NCBI RefSeq assembly: GCF_000412995.1
Contig: NZ_KE332512.1
Span: 1,504,694-1,568,693, forward strand
DNA length: 64,000 nt
Direction of reading: 5' to 3'
From: Treponema vincentii F0403
GTDB taxonomy: Bacteria > Spirochaetota > Spirochaetia > Treponematales > Treponemataceae
The notes beneath the pieces are model-generated. The model saw nothing but the letters and a program-made list of their open reading frames with translations, did not search any database and was not told the DNA's origin. The translations under genes and the position numbers were made by a program. Positions 50,076 through 59,906 of this stretch are shown in pieces (the stretch's first letter is position 1; every line of letters begins with the position of its first letter).

Positions 50076-51182
50076 ATGGCTATAAACTGCGGTATTGTCG
50101 GGCTGCCGAATGTCGGCAAATCCACCATCTTTTCGGCATTGACGCGCGCGCCCGCGGAGGCGGCAAACTATCCGTTCTGCACTATCAATCCCAATATCGG
50201 CATTGTCGATCTGCCCGATGAACGGCTTACAAAACTTTCTCAGGCTTTTGAACCGAAAAAGACCATTCCTGCTACCGTTGAATTTGTAGATATTGCAGGC
50301 CTTGTAAAGGGAGCGTCAAAGGGCGAAGGGCTCGGCAATCAGTTCCTATCCCATATCCGCGAGGTCGGCGTTATTGCACACGTTGTACGATGCTTTGACG
50401 ATCCCGACATCGTGCATGTAAACAATAAAGTTGATCCTGCCTCGGATATCGAAACCATCAATATTGAACTTGCACTTGCCGACCTTGCATCGCTGGAAAA
50501 GCGGGCGGAGCGCGCAGATAAGGCAACCCGTATGGGCAAAGAGATGCAGAAGGAAGCGGCGATTGCGATGAGTGCTATTGCAAAGATTAAGCCGCTGCTG
50601 CAGGACGGAAAAGGAGCCCGAAATGCCGACCTAACCGATGAAGAGCGGGCGGTGATGTACGATACCCACCTTATCACCATGAAGCCGCAGCTTTACGTTT
50701 GTAACGTTGATGAAGACGGAATCAAAAACGGCAATGCGTATATCGAAACGGTAAAAAAAATCGCAGAGCAAGAAGGCGCCGAAACCGTCGTTATCTGCGG
50801 AAAGTTTGAAGCGGAGCTTGCCGATATCGACGATGCCGAAGAACGCGCTGCCTTTCTGGAAGAAATCGGACTGAAAGTTTCCGGCTTATCGGTTCTTGCT
50901 CATGCAGCCTACCATTTAATCGGACTGCGTACCTTCTTTACCGCCGGAAAAGACGAATGCCGCGCATGGACAATCCACGCAGGAGACACCGCACCCAAGG
51001 CGGCAGGCGTTATCCACACCGATTTTGAACGGGGCTTTATCAAGGCGGAGGTCTACAGTTTTGACGACTTCCTCAAGTACGGTTCGGAACAAAAAATCAA
51101 AGAAGCCGGCCGCTACCGCCAAGAAGGTAAGGAATACGTTGTTCAAGACGGGGATATAATGTTTTTTAAATTCAACGTCTAA
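50076..51182 (+). CDS. ychF: redox-regulated ATPase YchF (Obg-like)
   Basis: A 368-residue P-loop protein of the Obg/YchF group, which hydrolyses ATP rather than GTP and binds ribosomes. G1 is GLPNVGKST (8-16), G3 is DIAGLVKGASKGEGLGNQFL (about 72-91), and the G4 position reads YVCNVDED instead of NKxD, as expected for the ATP-preferring YchF. The C-terminal TGS-type domain holds LRTFFTAGKDECRAWTIHAGDTAPKAAGVIHTDFERGFIKAEV. The start has an AGAGG site. Confidence 0.95.
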   Translation: MAINCGIVGLPNVGKSTIFSALTRAPAEAANYPFCTINPNIGIVDLPDERLTKLSQAFEPKKTIPATVEFVDIAGLVKGASKGEGLGNQFLSHIREVGVIAHVVRCFDDPDIVHVNNKVDPASDIETINIELALADLASLEKRAERADKATRMGKEMQKEAAIAMSAIAKIKPLLQDGKGARNADLTDEERAVMYDTHLITMKPQLYVCNVDEDGIKNGNAYIETVKKIAEQEGAETVVICGKFEAELADIDDAEERAAFLEEIGLKVSGLSVLAHAAYHLIGLRTFFTAGKDECRAWTIHAGDTAPKAAGVIHTDFERGFIKAEVYSFDDFLKYGSEQKIKEAGRYRQEGKEYVVQDGDIMFFKFNV

Positions 51183-51184
51183 GT

Positions 51185-51335
51185 CCTTTTGAAATATGCG
51201 GGCATCTCCTTCGTTGCTGCGAAAAAATTAATCCTCAACGTATCAGAACGGACATGGACGTCCGTGGGGTTAAGCAGAAGCAAGTTTTTCGTGTCGTTGA
51301 GCAGTTGTACATGGACGTACAACTCCGAATTTTAA
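51185..51335. repeat. CCTTTTGAAATA element lacking the right arm
   Basis: Left arm CCTTTTGAAATA plus GGCATCT, the core TCCTCAACGTATC, and two TGGA-loop hairpins: ACGGAC/GTCCGT and TTGTAC/GTACAA. No TATTTCAAAAGG arm follows; the element runs into the broken response-regulator gene. It begins two bases after the ychF stop codon. Confidence 0.65.
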
Positions 51336-51565
51336 TTTTTGGAAAGTGCAATCAGAATATCTACAATGGCGATACAACCGCTTTGCGCTGCGCCGGGATT
51401 GTTGATTGGCGCAATCGTGGAAGCAATACAATCTGCTAGTCTTTTACATTCCGCCCACGTACCGATTTCGTGCCTCACTTTGTATTTTGAATGCGTTTCT
51501 ATCCAATTTTTTATTCCGTTCCGCAAAAGCGCGTGGTCATCGCACAGAATGATATTTTGAGTCAT
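51332..51565 (-). pseudogene. truncated response regulator (receiver domain start only)
   Basis: An open frame of 77 codons begins MTQNIILCDDHALLRNGIKNW, the start of a NarL/LuxR-type receiver domain with the acidic pair D9-D10. It ends where the multi-hairpin repeat begins, before the phosphate-accepting aspartate would be expected in a clear context, and it has no output domain. It is most likely a gene cut short by the repeat or an associated deletion. The 51566-51748 stretch upstream shows nothing I can name. Confidence 0.6.
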
Positions 51566-51754
51566 GTATATATTTTACAGGGAAAAGCTGTAATTCATAG
51601 GGAGGTTACTCCCGAAAATGTAAAACACAGCAGCACAGAAGTAAGACAGGTAGAAAAGCCCTATCGAAAAACGGCAAAAGCTGATAGACTGACCATACCT
51701 TTTATTCTGCATTAGTTGCTTCTTGCATCTGATGCATTAAACCTCAGGATGGGT

Positions 51755-53134
51755 ATGCAATTAAAAAGATTTTCGTTGGGACCGCTCCATTTTTACCGGA
51801 GAGCGCTCGGCTTTGCCGTGCCGGTTATGATTCAAACCTTTGTGCAAAGCCTTATTTCGCTGATCGATAATTTTATGGTCGGCGGCTTGGGCGACATAAA
51901 GATGAGCGCGGTCAATATCACCAATCAATTTACCTTCCTCTTTTTAACGACAATAGGCACATTTTCCGAAACGGGCGGTATGTTTATGTCCCAGTTTAAC
52001 GGCGCAAAAGATGCCGATGGAATGCAGCAGGTGTACCGGTTTAAACAGATTATGATGCTTGTCTGCGCCGCGCTCTTTACGCTTTTTTCGTTCTTCTTTT
52101 CGGGATATATCCTCGGCTTTCTGGTACATGGCAACCAACAAGCGCCCGCAATTGTTGCGGAAGGACAGCGGTATCTGCATATCATCCTTTTAACCTTTAT
52201 TCCCATCGCCTTTTCTACGGCTATTACCTCTTCTTTACGCGACATCGGCAGCGTAAAGATTATTATGTACTGTGCAATTATCTCCACCCTCGTGAATACC
52301 GTCGGTAACTATATTTTGATTTACGGCAATTTCGGTGCGCCGCGGTTAGAAGTTAGAGGAGCGGCTTATGCGACGCTGATAGCCCGCTGTGCCGAAGTTG
52401 TTCTCCTGCTTATCTACGTACATGTCAAAAAACCTGCGTTCTACGTGCGGATTACCGCGCTGTGGAAGGTGCATTGGCCGCTGTTTATGCAGATGTTTAA
52501 AAAACTCGGACTTGTGTTTGCTTCCGATATTTCGTGGGTGGGAACCGAAACGATTGTTGCCGCGCTGTATAATAGCCGCGGCGGAGCGGAGGTGGTCGCC
52601 GGTATGGCTGCCGGTTGGACGATTGCAAATATTTTCTTTTTAATCTTTCCGGTGATTTTTACCTGCGTACGTATTATTGTCGGCAGTTCGCTCGGCCAGA
52701 ATAAATTGGACGAAGCCCGCAAGCAAGCACGGTGGTTCCTTTCAGGCTTTTTTATCTTCGGTATTTTTGTCGGCATTTGTGAAGCTCTGACGGTGTTCCT
52801 TATTCCCGTTGTGTTTATTCGGCTTTCGCCTGCCTCGCATATCATCACGCGGAATCTTATATGGGTCATCGCGCTTTATATGCCGTTGTGGTCATATCTT
52901 AACACGCAGCTCGCAATTTCCCGCGCCGGCGGCGATGCGCAGCTCGGCGCATGGGTGGATATCAGCGTCAACTCAATCGTGTTCCTGCCGGTGATGATTA
53001 TTTTTACCTACTTTACCGCGCTTTCGCCGGTCGCGATGTTCGGCCTTGCAAAACTGAGTGATTTTTTTAAGTTGTTCATCGCCGGTCATCAATTAAAAAA
53101 AGAGCGGTGGGTAAAGAATTTAACCGTTGCGTAA
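51755..53134 (+). CDS. MATE-family multidrug/cation exporter
   Basis: A 459-residue membrane protein with twelve hydrophobic helices in two halves. MATE hallmarks are VPVMIQTFVQSLISLIDNFMVGGLG at the start and RCAEVVLLLIYV mid-protein. The exporter would use a sodium or proton gradient. The start at 51755 has an AGGATGG site; another in-frame ATG lies 6 bases before. The neighbouring gene on the opposite strand is an ABC exporter. Confidence 0.88.
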   Translation: MQLKRFSLGPLHFYRRALGFAVPVMIQTFVQSLISLIDNFMVGGLGDIKMSAVNITNQFTFLFLTTIGTFSETGGMFMSQFNGAKDADGMQQVYRFKQIMMLVCAALFTLFSFFFSGYILGFLVHGNQQAPAIVAEGQRYLHIILLTFIPIAFSTAITSSLRDIGSVKIIMYCAIISTLVNTVGNYILIYGNFGAPRLEVRGAAYATLIARCAEVVLLLIYVHVKKPAFYVRITALWKVHWPLFMQMFKKLGLVFASDISWVGTETIVAALYNSRGGAEVVAGMAAGWTIANIFFLIFPVIFTCVRIIVGSSLGQNKLDEARKQARWFLSGFFIFGIFVGICEALTVFLIPVVFIRLSPASHIITRNLIWVIALYMPLWSYLNTQLAISRAGGDAQLGAWVDISVNSIVFLPVMIIFTYFTALSPVAMFGLAKLSDFFKLFIAGHQLKKERWVKNLTVA

Positions 53135-53201
53135 GGGTTTATAAAAAAGCAATACAACACTGCGCAGAGTACAAAGGGATTATGCCTTGCACACAGAGCA
53201 A

Positions 53202-55040
53202 TCACGCTCTATCACTGTCGGTTCGCAGCACCCCTTCTTTTTCCTGTAGGAACTGCATTGAATAGAGCTGATAATAGTGTTCTTTTTTCTGCAGCAGTTC
53301 TTCGTGGGTGCCCGCTTCTATCATGCGGCCTTTTTCGATAACGATGATTTTGTCGGCATTGCGGATAGTGGAAAGGCGGTGTGCAACCACAAACGAGGTT
53401 CTGTTTTTAAGCACGGCGGCAATGGCTTTTTGGATTTTTTGTTCCGTTTCCGCATCGACGGAAGAAGTCGCCTCGTCCAGCACGAATAGGCGCGGGTTCC
53501 TTACAAGTGTACGCGCAAACGAGATAAGCTGTTTTTGTCCCGTCGAAAGTAAGCCGCCGCCTTCTCCTACCTGTGTCTTGTATCCGTCCGGCATTGCCGA
53601 AATAAATTCGTGGGCATCGACAAGCTTTGCCGCCGCGATAATTTCTTCTTCCGTTGCATCGAGCTTGCCGTAGCGGATGTTCGCTTCGATAGTGCCCGAA
53701 AACAAATGCGGCGATTGCAGTACATAGCCGAGGTTTTCATGGATCCATGTTTCAGGCATTTCGGTGTAGTCGATGCCGTCGATTAAAATACGTCCCCGCT
53801 TCGGCTCGTAAAACCGGCAAAATAAATTGACGATGGTAGACTTCCCTGCTCCGGTGGAACCGACTAATGCAAGCGTTTCTCCTGCCTGCACCATCAAATT
53901 AAAATCGGTTAAAACGGGTTCGCTCTCTTTATACCAAAATGATACATGGTCAAATTGTACCGTTCCTTTTATCGCAGGCCGCGGCGCTTCCGTCGGATTG
54001 AGCGCAGTACCGTATTTTCGGATAACCTCCTCGGTATCCCGGATATCAGGCTTTTCTTCCAGCAGCGCAAAAATACGCTCTGCCGCCGCTTGCGCCGACA
54101 TCAGCTCCGCAAACAGAGAAGCCGCTCCTGCGAGCGGAGCATTGAATTGCGTAATATATGAAAGAAATGCAACCAGCAGCCCTAAGCTGATTGCCTGTGA
54201 GATAACGGCGCTTCCGCCGTAAAAGACAATCAACCCCGTACCGAGCGACCCGATAATCTGTACCGCAGGCATCAGAATGGAAGAAAGCAAAATACCGCGT
54301 ATGGAAGCGGCTTTCATATTCTCCGTTTTAGAGAAAAACTCCTGCGCATTCAGCGCCTCGCGTACCAGCGTTTTTGTAGTCTTTGCGCCCTGAATATCTT
54401 CGTTGTATGCTGCCGTAAGTTGTGCATTTACCGCCCGCACTCTCCGCTGAGCCTTTAATATCTTTGCACGCAGATAGATGCTCAAGACAATAATCAGCGG
54501 GAAAGTCAGCAATACGATACAGGCCAATTTGATATTGTCGTGGAACATCGTAAAAATGAGCGCAAACAGCATAAAAAAGCCCCACAGCAAATCGGATACA
54601 CCCCACGATACCAGCTCCGATAATTTATTGATATCCGAGGTTATTCTCGACATAAGAGAGCCGACCGAATTAGTGTCGTAAAACGAGAGAGAAAGACTTT
54701 GAAGGTGATTAAAGCAGCGGATGCGTAAACGATGGCACATCTTTACTTCGACCGTGCCGATTGTCATAATATAGAAAAAGGTAACGGCAACTGCAAACAA
54801 GATAAAGCCGGCGGTAAAAAGCACAACCGGAATAAAATTATGGAGATTCCGTTCCTTTACAAAAACATCGATGACATAGTTCGTTATCTTAGGCTGTACG
54901 ATTGTACAAACGCCCTCAAGTCCCGCAAAGATGAAGCCTGATATAAAGAGGAATTTAAAAAATGCAAATTCTTTTAAAATCCGCTTCCACACTCCGCCGT
55001 TAAATTTTCGGTTATAATCGTTTTCCTGCTCTTCTTCCAT
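53202..55040 (-). CDS. ABC exporter, fused membrane and ATPase domains
   Basis: A 612-residue half-exporter of the MsbA/LmrA type. Six membrane helices cover about 25-320, then the ATPase domain: Walker A ALVGSTGAGKST (about 400-411), Q-loop VLQSPHLFSG, a signature reading LLSTGQKQL rather than LSGGQ, Walker B RLFVLDEATSSVD, and the switch His in VVAHRLSTI. The start has a GAGG site. It could work as a homodimer or with a partner encoded elsewhere; the substrate is not known. Confidence 0.88.
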   Translation of the reverse strand: MEEEQENDYNRKFNGGVWKRILKEFAFFKFLFISGFIFAGLEGVCTIVQPKITNYVIDVFVKERNLHNFIPVVLFTAGFILFAVAVTFFYIMTIGTVEVKMCHRLRIRCFNHLQSLSLSFYDTNSVGSLMSRITSDINKLSELVSWGVSDLLWGFFMLFALIFTMFHDNIKLACIVLLTFPLIIVLSIYLRAKILKAQRRVRAVNAQLTAAYNEDIQGAKTTKTLVREALNAQEFFSKTENMKAASIRGILLSSILMPAVQIIGSLGTGLIVFYGGSAVISQAISLGLLVAFLSYITQFNAPLAGAASLFAELMSAQAAAERIFALLEEKPDIRDTEEVIRKYGTALNPTEAPRPAIKGTVQFDHVSFWYKESEPVLTDFNLMVQAGETLALVGSTGAGKSTIVNLFCRFYEPKRGRILIDGIDYTEMPETWIHENLGYVLQSPHLFSGTIEANIRYGKLDATEEEIIAAAKLVDAHEFISAMPDGYKTQVGEGGGLLSTGQKQLISFARTLVRNPRLFVLDEATSSVDAETEQKIQKAIAAVLKNRTSFVVAHRLSTIRNADKIIVIEKGRMIEAGTHEELLQKKEHYYQLYSMQFLQEKEGVLRTDSDRA

Positions 55041-55385
55041 ACCATTGCCTCATTATTATCTTACTATAATCGATAATGAGCGCTTCGTCATCAGTGGCAT
55101 GGTCCCGGTAGAAAAAAACTTTCTATCGGGATGTTTTTATTCTTGCGGAGGTTGGAAGGGTTTAGTTCAAAATTATTTGCTTACAAAAAAACCTTGATCG
55201 CGATTTAGGATAGAAAGAGGTTTTACCACATTGAAAATTGTGCATTGATAATGACATTGCTTTTTCTATCAAAATATGTGTACAATTACACAGTAATATA
55301 CACATAGGGGTTTATGGGGTTCGCACTGATATCTAAGGGAACTGTCCAAAAACTTCAGTTTTTGGACAGCCCCGTGTCTTTAGAT
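55041..55385. other. intergenic region between the ABC exporter and htpG
   Basis: No gene is seen. It contains the exporter's upstream TATAGT box (near 55066), a hairpin CCCGGTAGAAA / TTTCTATCGGG near 55106-55133 followed by GTTTTTA, and the small hairpin repeat at 55342-55369. Confidence 0.45.
55342..55369. repeat. small hairpin repeat, copy 2
   Basis: A perfect inverted repeat CTGTCCAAAAACT / AGTTTTTGGACAG with a two-base loop, 16 bases past the htpG stop on the minus strand. It is related to copies at 341-368 and 60412-60440. Confidence 0.55.
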
Positions 55386-57299
55386 TTATCTTGCAAGCAG
55401 CTTGTTCAAGCGTTTTACAAAGTCGGCGGTGTCTTTTAAGGTACTGCCTTCAAGCAGCAGCGCCTGATCCAGCAGCACAAAGGCCGTGTCGGCAATAAGT
55501 GCTTCGTCATCGGTATCCTTAAGCCGCTGCAGAATGGGATGTTCCGCATTGATTTCCAGAATGGGCTTTACCTCGCCGCGGAGCTGCTGCCCCATTGCCC
55601 GCATCATGCGTTCCATCTGCAGGCTGGGATCGTTTTCGTCAACGACAATACACGAAGGAGAGTCCGCAAGCCGTTTGGAAAGGCGTACTTCTTTTACCGC
55701 ATCGCCGAGCGCGTTTTTAATCTTTTCGACAATCGGCTTAAAGTCCTTTTCTTTCTGCTTTGCTTCTTTCTTTTCTTCGTCGGTGCTCAACTCTTCGTCG
55801 GAGCCGGCGCGGTTGGCAGCCTTGAGTTCCCAGTCCTTGTACTTGCCGATGGACGGGATAACAATGTCGTCGATTTCATCCGGCATAATCAGCACTTCCA
55901 AGCCCTTCGCCTTGTATGCTTCCAAGTGCGGAGACTGTCTGAGCGCCTTTTCATCGCCGCCGGTGATGTAGTAAATCGCCTTTTGTCCTTCCTTCATCCG
56001 CTGCACATAGTCGGCAAGGCTCGTCCATGTATTTTCCGCATTCGTCGTTCTAAAGCGGATCAATTCCAAAAGCTCATCGCGGTGCTCATAGTCGCTGTAC
56101 AAACCTTCTTTTAACGGGCGGTTGTATTCGGTGATGAACGTTTCGTACTTTTCCTTATCGGTTTCGGCGAGCTTTTTAAATTCGCTCAAAAGCTTTTTTA
56201 CCGATGCCGACCGGATATTATTCAAAATACGGTTCTGCTGCAGAATTTCGCGGCTGACATTGAGCGGTAAGTCTTCACTGTCGATAATACCGCGTACAAA
56301 CCGCAGGTACACCGGCAGCAGTTCTTTTTCGTCCTCGGTGATAAACACCCGCTTTACAAAGAGCTTAACGCCGGGCTTATAGTCGGCATGATACATGTCG
56401 AAGGGCGCCTTTGCGGGCACATAAAAGAGCGTGGTGTACTCCTGCGTGCCTTCCGCCTTGGTGTGAATGTACAAGAGCGGATCGGTAGAATCATGCGAGA
56501 GCGACTTGTAAAAATTCTTGTAATCCTCGTCCTTCAATTCAGACTTGGGCTTTTGCCACAGCGCGCTCGCATCGTTGATCTGTTCGGACTTTGCCTCCTG
56601 CGACTTTTCGTTTCCCTTATCATCATATTCTTTGTGAATATAATGGAGATAAATCGGGAATGCGATATGGTCGGAATAGCGTTTGATAATATCTTCGATC
56701 TTCCAGCGGGAAGCAAACTCGGAATCTTCGTTGTTCAGATACAGGGTGATGCAGGTACCGTTGGCGCCTTCGGGAACATCATCGATAAGCGGGAAAGCCG
56801 AATCATCGGTTTGCTCCAGCTCATATTCACCCTTGCCGTCGGACACCCACTTCCACACAGCGCTTTCGCCTGCTTTTTTAGAGACAACCTCGATTTTGGA
56901 TGCAACCATAAAGGCGGAATAAAAACCGACGCCGAATTGACCGATCAGGTTGGAATCTTTTTTATCCTCGGCGGCAAGCTGCTCCAAAAACGCCTTGGTT
57001 CCGGAGCGGGCAATCGTCCCGAGGTTGTTTTTGATGTCTTCATCGTTCATACCGATACCGGTGTCGCGGATAGTCAGCGTCGGCGTTGCGGCATCTTCGT
57101 TAAACGTAATATCGATACGGGGATTAAACTGCAAATTTTTTAATGCGGCGTCCGACACGGTCAGATATTTCAGCTTATCAAGCGCATCCGACGCGTTGGA
57201 CACCAGCTCCCGCAGGAATATTTCCTTATTTGAATACAGAGAATGGATAATCAGGTGGAGCAGCTGATTAACTTCCGTTTGAAACTCATACTTTGCCAT
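55386..57299 (-). CDS. htpG: molecular chaperone HtpG (Hsp90)
   Basis: A 637-residue Hsp90 chaperone of full bacterial length. The N-terminal ATP-binding domain shows the family signature YSNKEIFLRELVSNASDALDK (near residue 20; N36 binds magnesium), DTGIGM and GQFGVGFYSAF. The middle domain has the catalytic-arginine region (NVSREILQQNRILNNIR) and the C-terminal dimer domain covers about 510-637. A charged stretch (DEELSTDEEKKEAKQKEKDFK) lies near 490-510. The start has a GAGG site. No heat-shock operator was recognised upstream. Confidence 0.96.
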   Translation of the reverse strand: MAKYEFQTEVNQLLHLIIHSLYSNKEIFLRELVSNASDALDKLKYLTVSDAALKNLQFNPRIDITFNEDAATPTLTIRDTGIGMNDEDIKNNLGTIARSGTKAFLEQLAAEDKKDSNLIGQFGVGFYSAFMVASKIEVVSKKAGESAVWKWVSDGKGEYELEQTDDSAFPLIDDVPEGANGTCITLYLNNEDSEFASRWKIEDIIKRYSDHIAFPIYLHYIHKEYDDKGNEKSQEAKSEQINDASALWQKPKSELKDEDYKNFYKSLSHDSTDPLLYIHTKAEGTQEYTTLFYVPAKAPFDMYHADYKPGVKLFVKRVFITEDEKELLPVYLRFVRGIIDSEDLPLNVSREILQQNRILNNIRSASVKKLLSEFKKLAETDKEKYETFITEYNRPLKEGLYSDYEHRDELLELIRFRTTNAENTWTSLADYVQRMKEGQKAIYYITGGDEKALRQSPHLEAYKAKGLEVLIMPDEIDDIVIPSIGKYKDWELKAANRAGSDEELSTDEEKKEAKQKEKDFKPIVEKIKNALGDAVKEVRLSKRLADSPSCIVVDENDPSLQMERMMRAMGQQLRGEVKPILEINAEHPILQRLKDTDDEALIADTAFVLLDQALLLEGSTLKDTADFVKRLNKLLAR

Positions 57300-57533
57300 A
57301 CTATAACCTCAATCTACATAAATGATTTTTAGCAGATTAAATGTACTCAAAATAGTGAAAAACGGCAAATCGCTGTTTCACTCCCTGTTATATATTTCCT
57401 TGGATATTTTATAGACACCGTATATAAAAAACGATAAAATATGTCCTATTAGGATGGGCTGAGCTATCATTCTATTTTTTAGATAAAGCTCCTTATCCCG
57501 TTTACGATATGCTATCCTAATAGAGGAGTTTAT

Positions 57534-58466
57534 ATGAAGGTTGTTATTGCCGGTTCAGGTGCAATGGGCTGTAGCTTTGGATTTATGCTGCAAAAAAGCG
57601 GTAATGATGTAACGCTGCTGGACGGTTGGCAGAATAATATCGACGCAATTCGAAAAGACGGGTTGCACTTGCAGGATGGTACTGCGGAATTATCGACAAA
57701 AATCGATATTTATAAGCCGGAAGAGTTTAAAGATTCTGCGGATTTTGTCATTGTATTCACAAAATCAATGCAGCTGGAAAATATGCTGAGCAGTATTAAG
57801 CATGTGTTGCGGGATGATACTAAAATACTCTGTCTCTTAAATGGACTGGGGCATACAGAAACCCTGAAAAAATTTATCGAGCCTAAGAATATTTTTATGG
57901 GGGTTACGGTGGTAACTGCCGGAATGAAGGGTCCGGGAAGTGCAGTGCTATCAAGTCACGGTAAAACGGAGATTCAGAATATTGTACCGGAAGGAAAAGC
58001 CGGTGCAGAACTCATTGTAGAAACGCTGAATAAAGCAACCATGCCTGCAGTATATTCTGATAATATTCTGTGGTCTATTTGGCGAAAAGCTGCTCTTAAC
58101 GGAGCCATGAATAGTACTTGTACAATTATGGAATGCAATATGCTGGAGCTTGGCAGCATTGCAGGCTGTAAAGATATGATGCGTTGTATTATCTCCGAGT
58201 TTGCCGCTATCGCAAGAACGCAAGGGGTTACGCTGGACGTTGATTCCGTAACTGATTATGTATATGGGTTTACACAGCCCGATTTTGTCGGTGCAAAGCA
58301 CTACCCTTCGATGCACCAAGATTTAATCAAAAATCACCGTTTAACCGAAATTGATTTCTTAAACGGATATATTTCCCGCAAGGGTAAGGAGCTGCATATT
58401 CCTACCCCATATTGCGATCTGATTACTACCTTTGTACACGGCAAAGAGAAATTATTCGGTCTATAA
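57534..58466 (+). CDS. 2-dehydropantoate 2-reductase family protein
   Basis: A 310-residue NADPH-dependent reductase of the PanE/ApbA family. The N-terminal Rossmann motif is GSGAMGC (7-13). The catalytic lysine lies in WSIWRKAALNGAMNSTCTI (about 181-199) and the second acid/asparagine region in YPSMHQDLIKNHRLTEIDFLNGYI. PanE makes pantoate for coenzyme A; paralogues act on other 2-oxo acids. It is followed closely by an EIIC-like membrane protein, a pairing that could point to a transported substrate rather than to CoA synthesis. The AGAGGAG site fixes the start. Confidence 0.85.
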   Translation: MKVVIAGSGAMGCSFGFMLQKSGNDVTLLDGWQNNIDAIRKDGLHLQDGTAELSTKIDIYKPEEFKDSADFVIVFTKSMQLENMLSSIKHVLRDDTKILCLLNGLGHTETLKKFIEPKNIFMGVTVVTAGMKGPGSAVLSSHGKTEIQNIVPEGKAGAELIVETLNKATMPAVYSDNILWSIWRKAALNGAMNSTCTIMECNMLELGSIAGCKDMMRCIISEFAAIARTQGVTLDVDSVTDYVYGFTQPDFVGAKHYPSMHQDLIKNHRLTEIDFLNGYISRKGKELHIPTPYCDLITTFVHGKEKLFGL

Positions 58467-58531
58467 AAGAAAGCAGGGCGATTATTTTGAGATACTCCTG
58501 CATTTAATATTATGAGGATATATAAAACACT

Positions 58532-59590
58532 ATGGTTGAACAAACAAAAAAAATAACTGTTAAGTTTTTTATCAATACGCTTTTAAACGGTATGGCTGCT
58601 GGGATTGTTGTTGCGCTGATTGCTAATGCTGTGTTAGGGCAGATATTTAAAGCTCTTATGCCGTACGGTGCCATATTCGGTATGCTGTACCAGTCAGTGG
58701 CAGATGTACAATACTTAGTGTCCGCTGTTATCGGATTTATTGTCGGAATACAGCTTGGTTTTGTGCCGATTAAGGCTTCTATGGTCGGACTCGCGGGGTT
58801 TATCGCTTCCGGTGCAGTACGCCATGTAGATGGTATTGTTAAGCTTGCCGGTATCGGTGACTTAATCAATGTGATGATTATTGTTGCATTAGCTGCCCTT
58901 GTTACCCTGTGGTTGGGCAACAAGCTCGGCTCTCTTACGATTATTGTGCAGCCAATTATTGTTGCCGGCGGACTTGGGGCATTGGGGCTGTTTATCTTAC
59001 CGTATGTAGCAGAAGTAAGTGCCATTATCGGCCGCGGTATCAATTCATTTACTGTGTTGCAGCCGGTACTGATGTGCATCCTTATTGCAGCATCTTTCTC
59101 GATTGTGATTATTTCCCCTATTTCGACTGTAGCAATCGGTATCGCGATTGGACTTGCCGGACTAGCATCCGGGGCAGCAAACTTAGGTGTTGCAGCTTGT
59201 ACAGCTGTATTGATTGTTGGCTCGTGGCGTGTAAATAAGGCGGGAATTACTGCAGCTATTGCCCTTGGTGGTATGAAACTAATGATTCCAAACTTGGTAC
59301 GGTATCCGATTATGGCATTGCCGGTTGTATTAACTGCTGCTGCATCGGGAATTGCCGGACGCTTTTTAGGTATCATGGGAGATAAGGTCAGTGCCGGGTT
59401 CGGTATTGCCGGGCTTGTTGGTCCGATTAAGGCATATGAGTTTTTATCAGGATCTCCCGCTGTACGGATTAGCGCATTACTGATTGCGTACTTAGTTGTA
59501 CCATTCGGCTGTGCCTTGCTACTGCATATTTTATTTACCAAAATTATTAAGTTATACAAGCCGGAGATTTATAAGTCTGAAGCCGTGTAG
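58532..59590 (+). CDS. PTS EIIC-type membrane protein (PTS_EIIC_2 family)
   Basis: A 352-residue, very hydrophobic protein with about ten helices and many Gly/Ala pairs. It matches the EIIC_2 family: FFINTLLNGMAAGIVVALIANAVLG at the start, GRGINSFTVLQPVLMCILIAASFSIVIISPISTVAI in the middle and GSPAVRISALLIAYLVVPFG near the end. No EIIA or EIIB phosphorylation domain is present here or next door, so it may not be a sugar phosphotransferase. It begins 65 bases after the PanE-like gene, with a distant GAGGA sequence. Confidence 0.8.
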   Translation: MVEQTKKITVKFFINTLLNGMAAGIVVALIANAVLGQIFKALMPYGAIFGMLYQSVADVQYLVSAVIGFIVGIQLGFVPIKASMVGLAGFIASGAVRHVDGIVKLAGIGDLINVMIIVALAALVTLWLGNKLGSLTIIVQPIIVAGGLGALGLFILPYVAEVSAIIGRGINSFTVLQPVLMCILIAASFSIVIISPISTVAIGIAIGLAGLASGAANLGVAACTAVLIVGSWRVNKAGITAAIALGGMKLMIPNLVRYPIMALPVVLTAAASGIAGRFLGIMGDKVSAGFGIAGLVGPIKAYEFLSGSPAVRISALLIAYLVVPFGCALLLHILFTKIIKLYKPEIYKSEAV

Positions 59591-59891
59591 GTTGGATGAG
59601 TTAAGATGCAACAACCGCAGTGGAATACTTCCAGTACGATTGCTGCATTACCGGCATTAGTCCGTACAAATCAAAATATTTTTTTGGCATTATCATTTTC
59701 TTTTTTTTATTGTTGATTTTCCATTTTTATCTTTTATACTCACAATATAGTAGAGTCAGGTAGTTTAAAGAGATAAGGGGAAATCAAAAGTGGGTTACTT
59801 TTTCGCCATCCTCGGCGAGTTTAAGCGTAAGTTTTTATACAGTAATGACTTAATCTTAACCATCGCACTTAAATCTCAGCAAAATAAGCGG
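59591..59891. other. intergenic region with two possible short frames
   Basis: Two weak short frames were seen: 36 codons from ATG 59606 (MQQPQWNTSSTIAALPALV then a hydrophobic end) and 38 codons from GTG 59790. A TATACT box and T-rich tracts lie between. No RNA gene or repeat was recognised. Confidence 0.3.
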
Positions 59892-59906
59892 CTATTTTTT
59901 AGGTAG
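59790..59906 (+). CDS. possible 38-residue small protein
   Basis: A GTG start with an AAGGGG site 8 bases before opens a frame with [20 protein letters not shown] and a basic end. It overlaps the end of coaD by 15 bases. It has no recognised family and could be a fragment. Confidence 0.25.
   Translation: MGYFFAILGEFKRKFLYSNDLILTIALKSQQNKRLFFR

Noticed and set aside
56388-57143. A 251-codon plus-strand frame opposite htpG
   Set aside because: It is the antisense of a highly conserved chaperone gene and shows no protein family.
58510-59559. A 349-codon minus-strand frame opposite the EIIC-like gene
   Set aside because: Its Ile/Pro/Ala-rich sequence is the complement of membrane-helix codons, with no ribosome site or recognisable domain.
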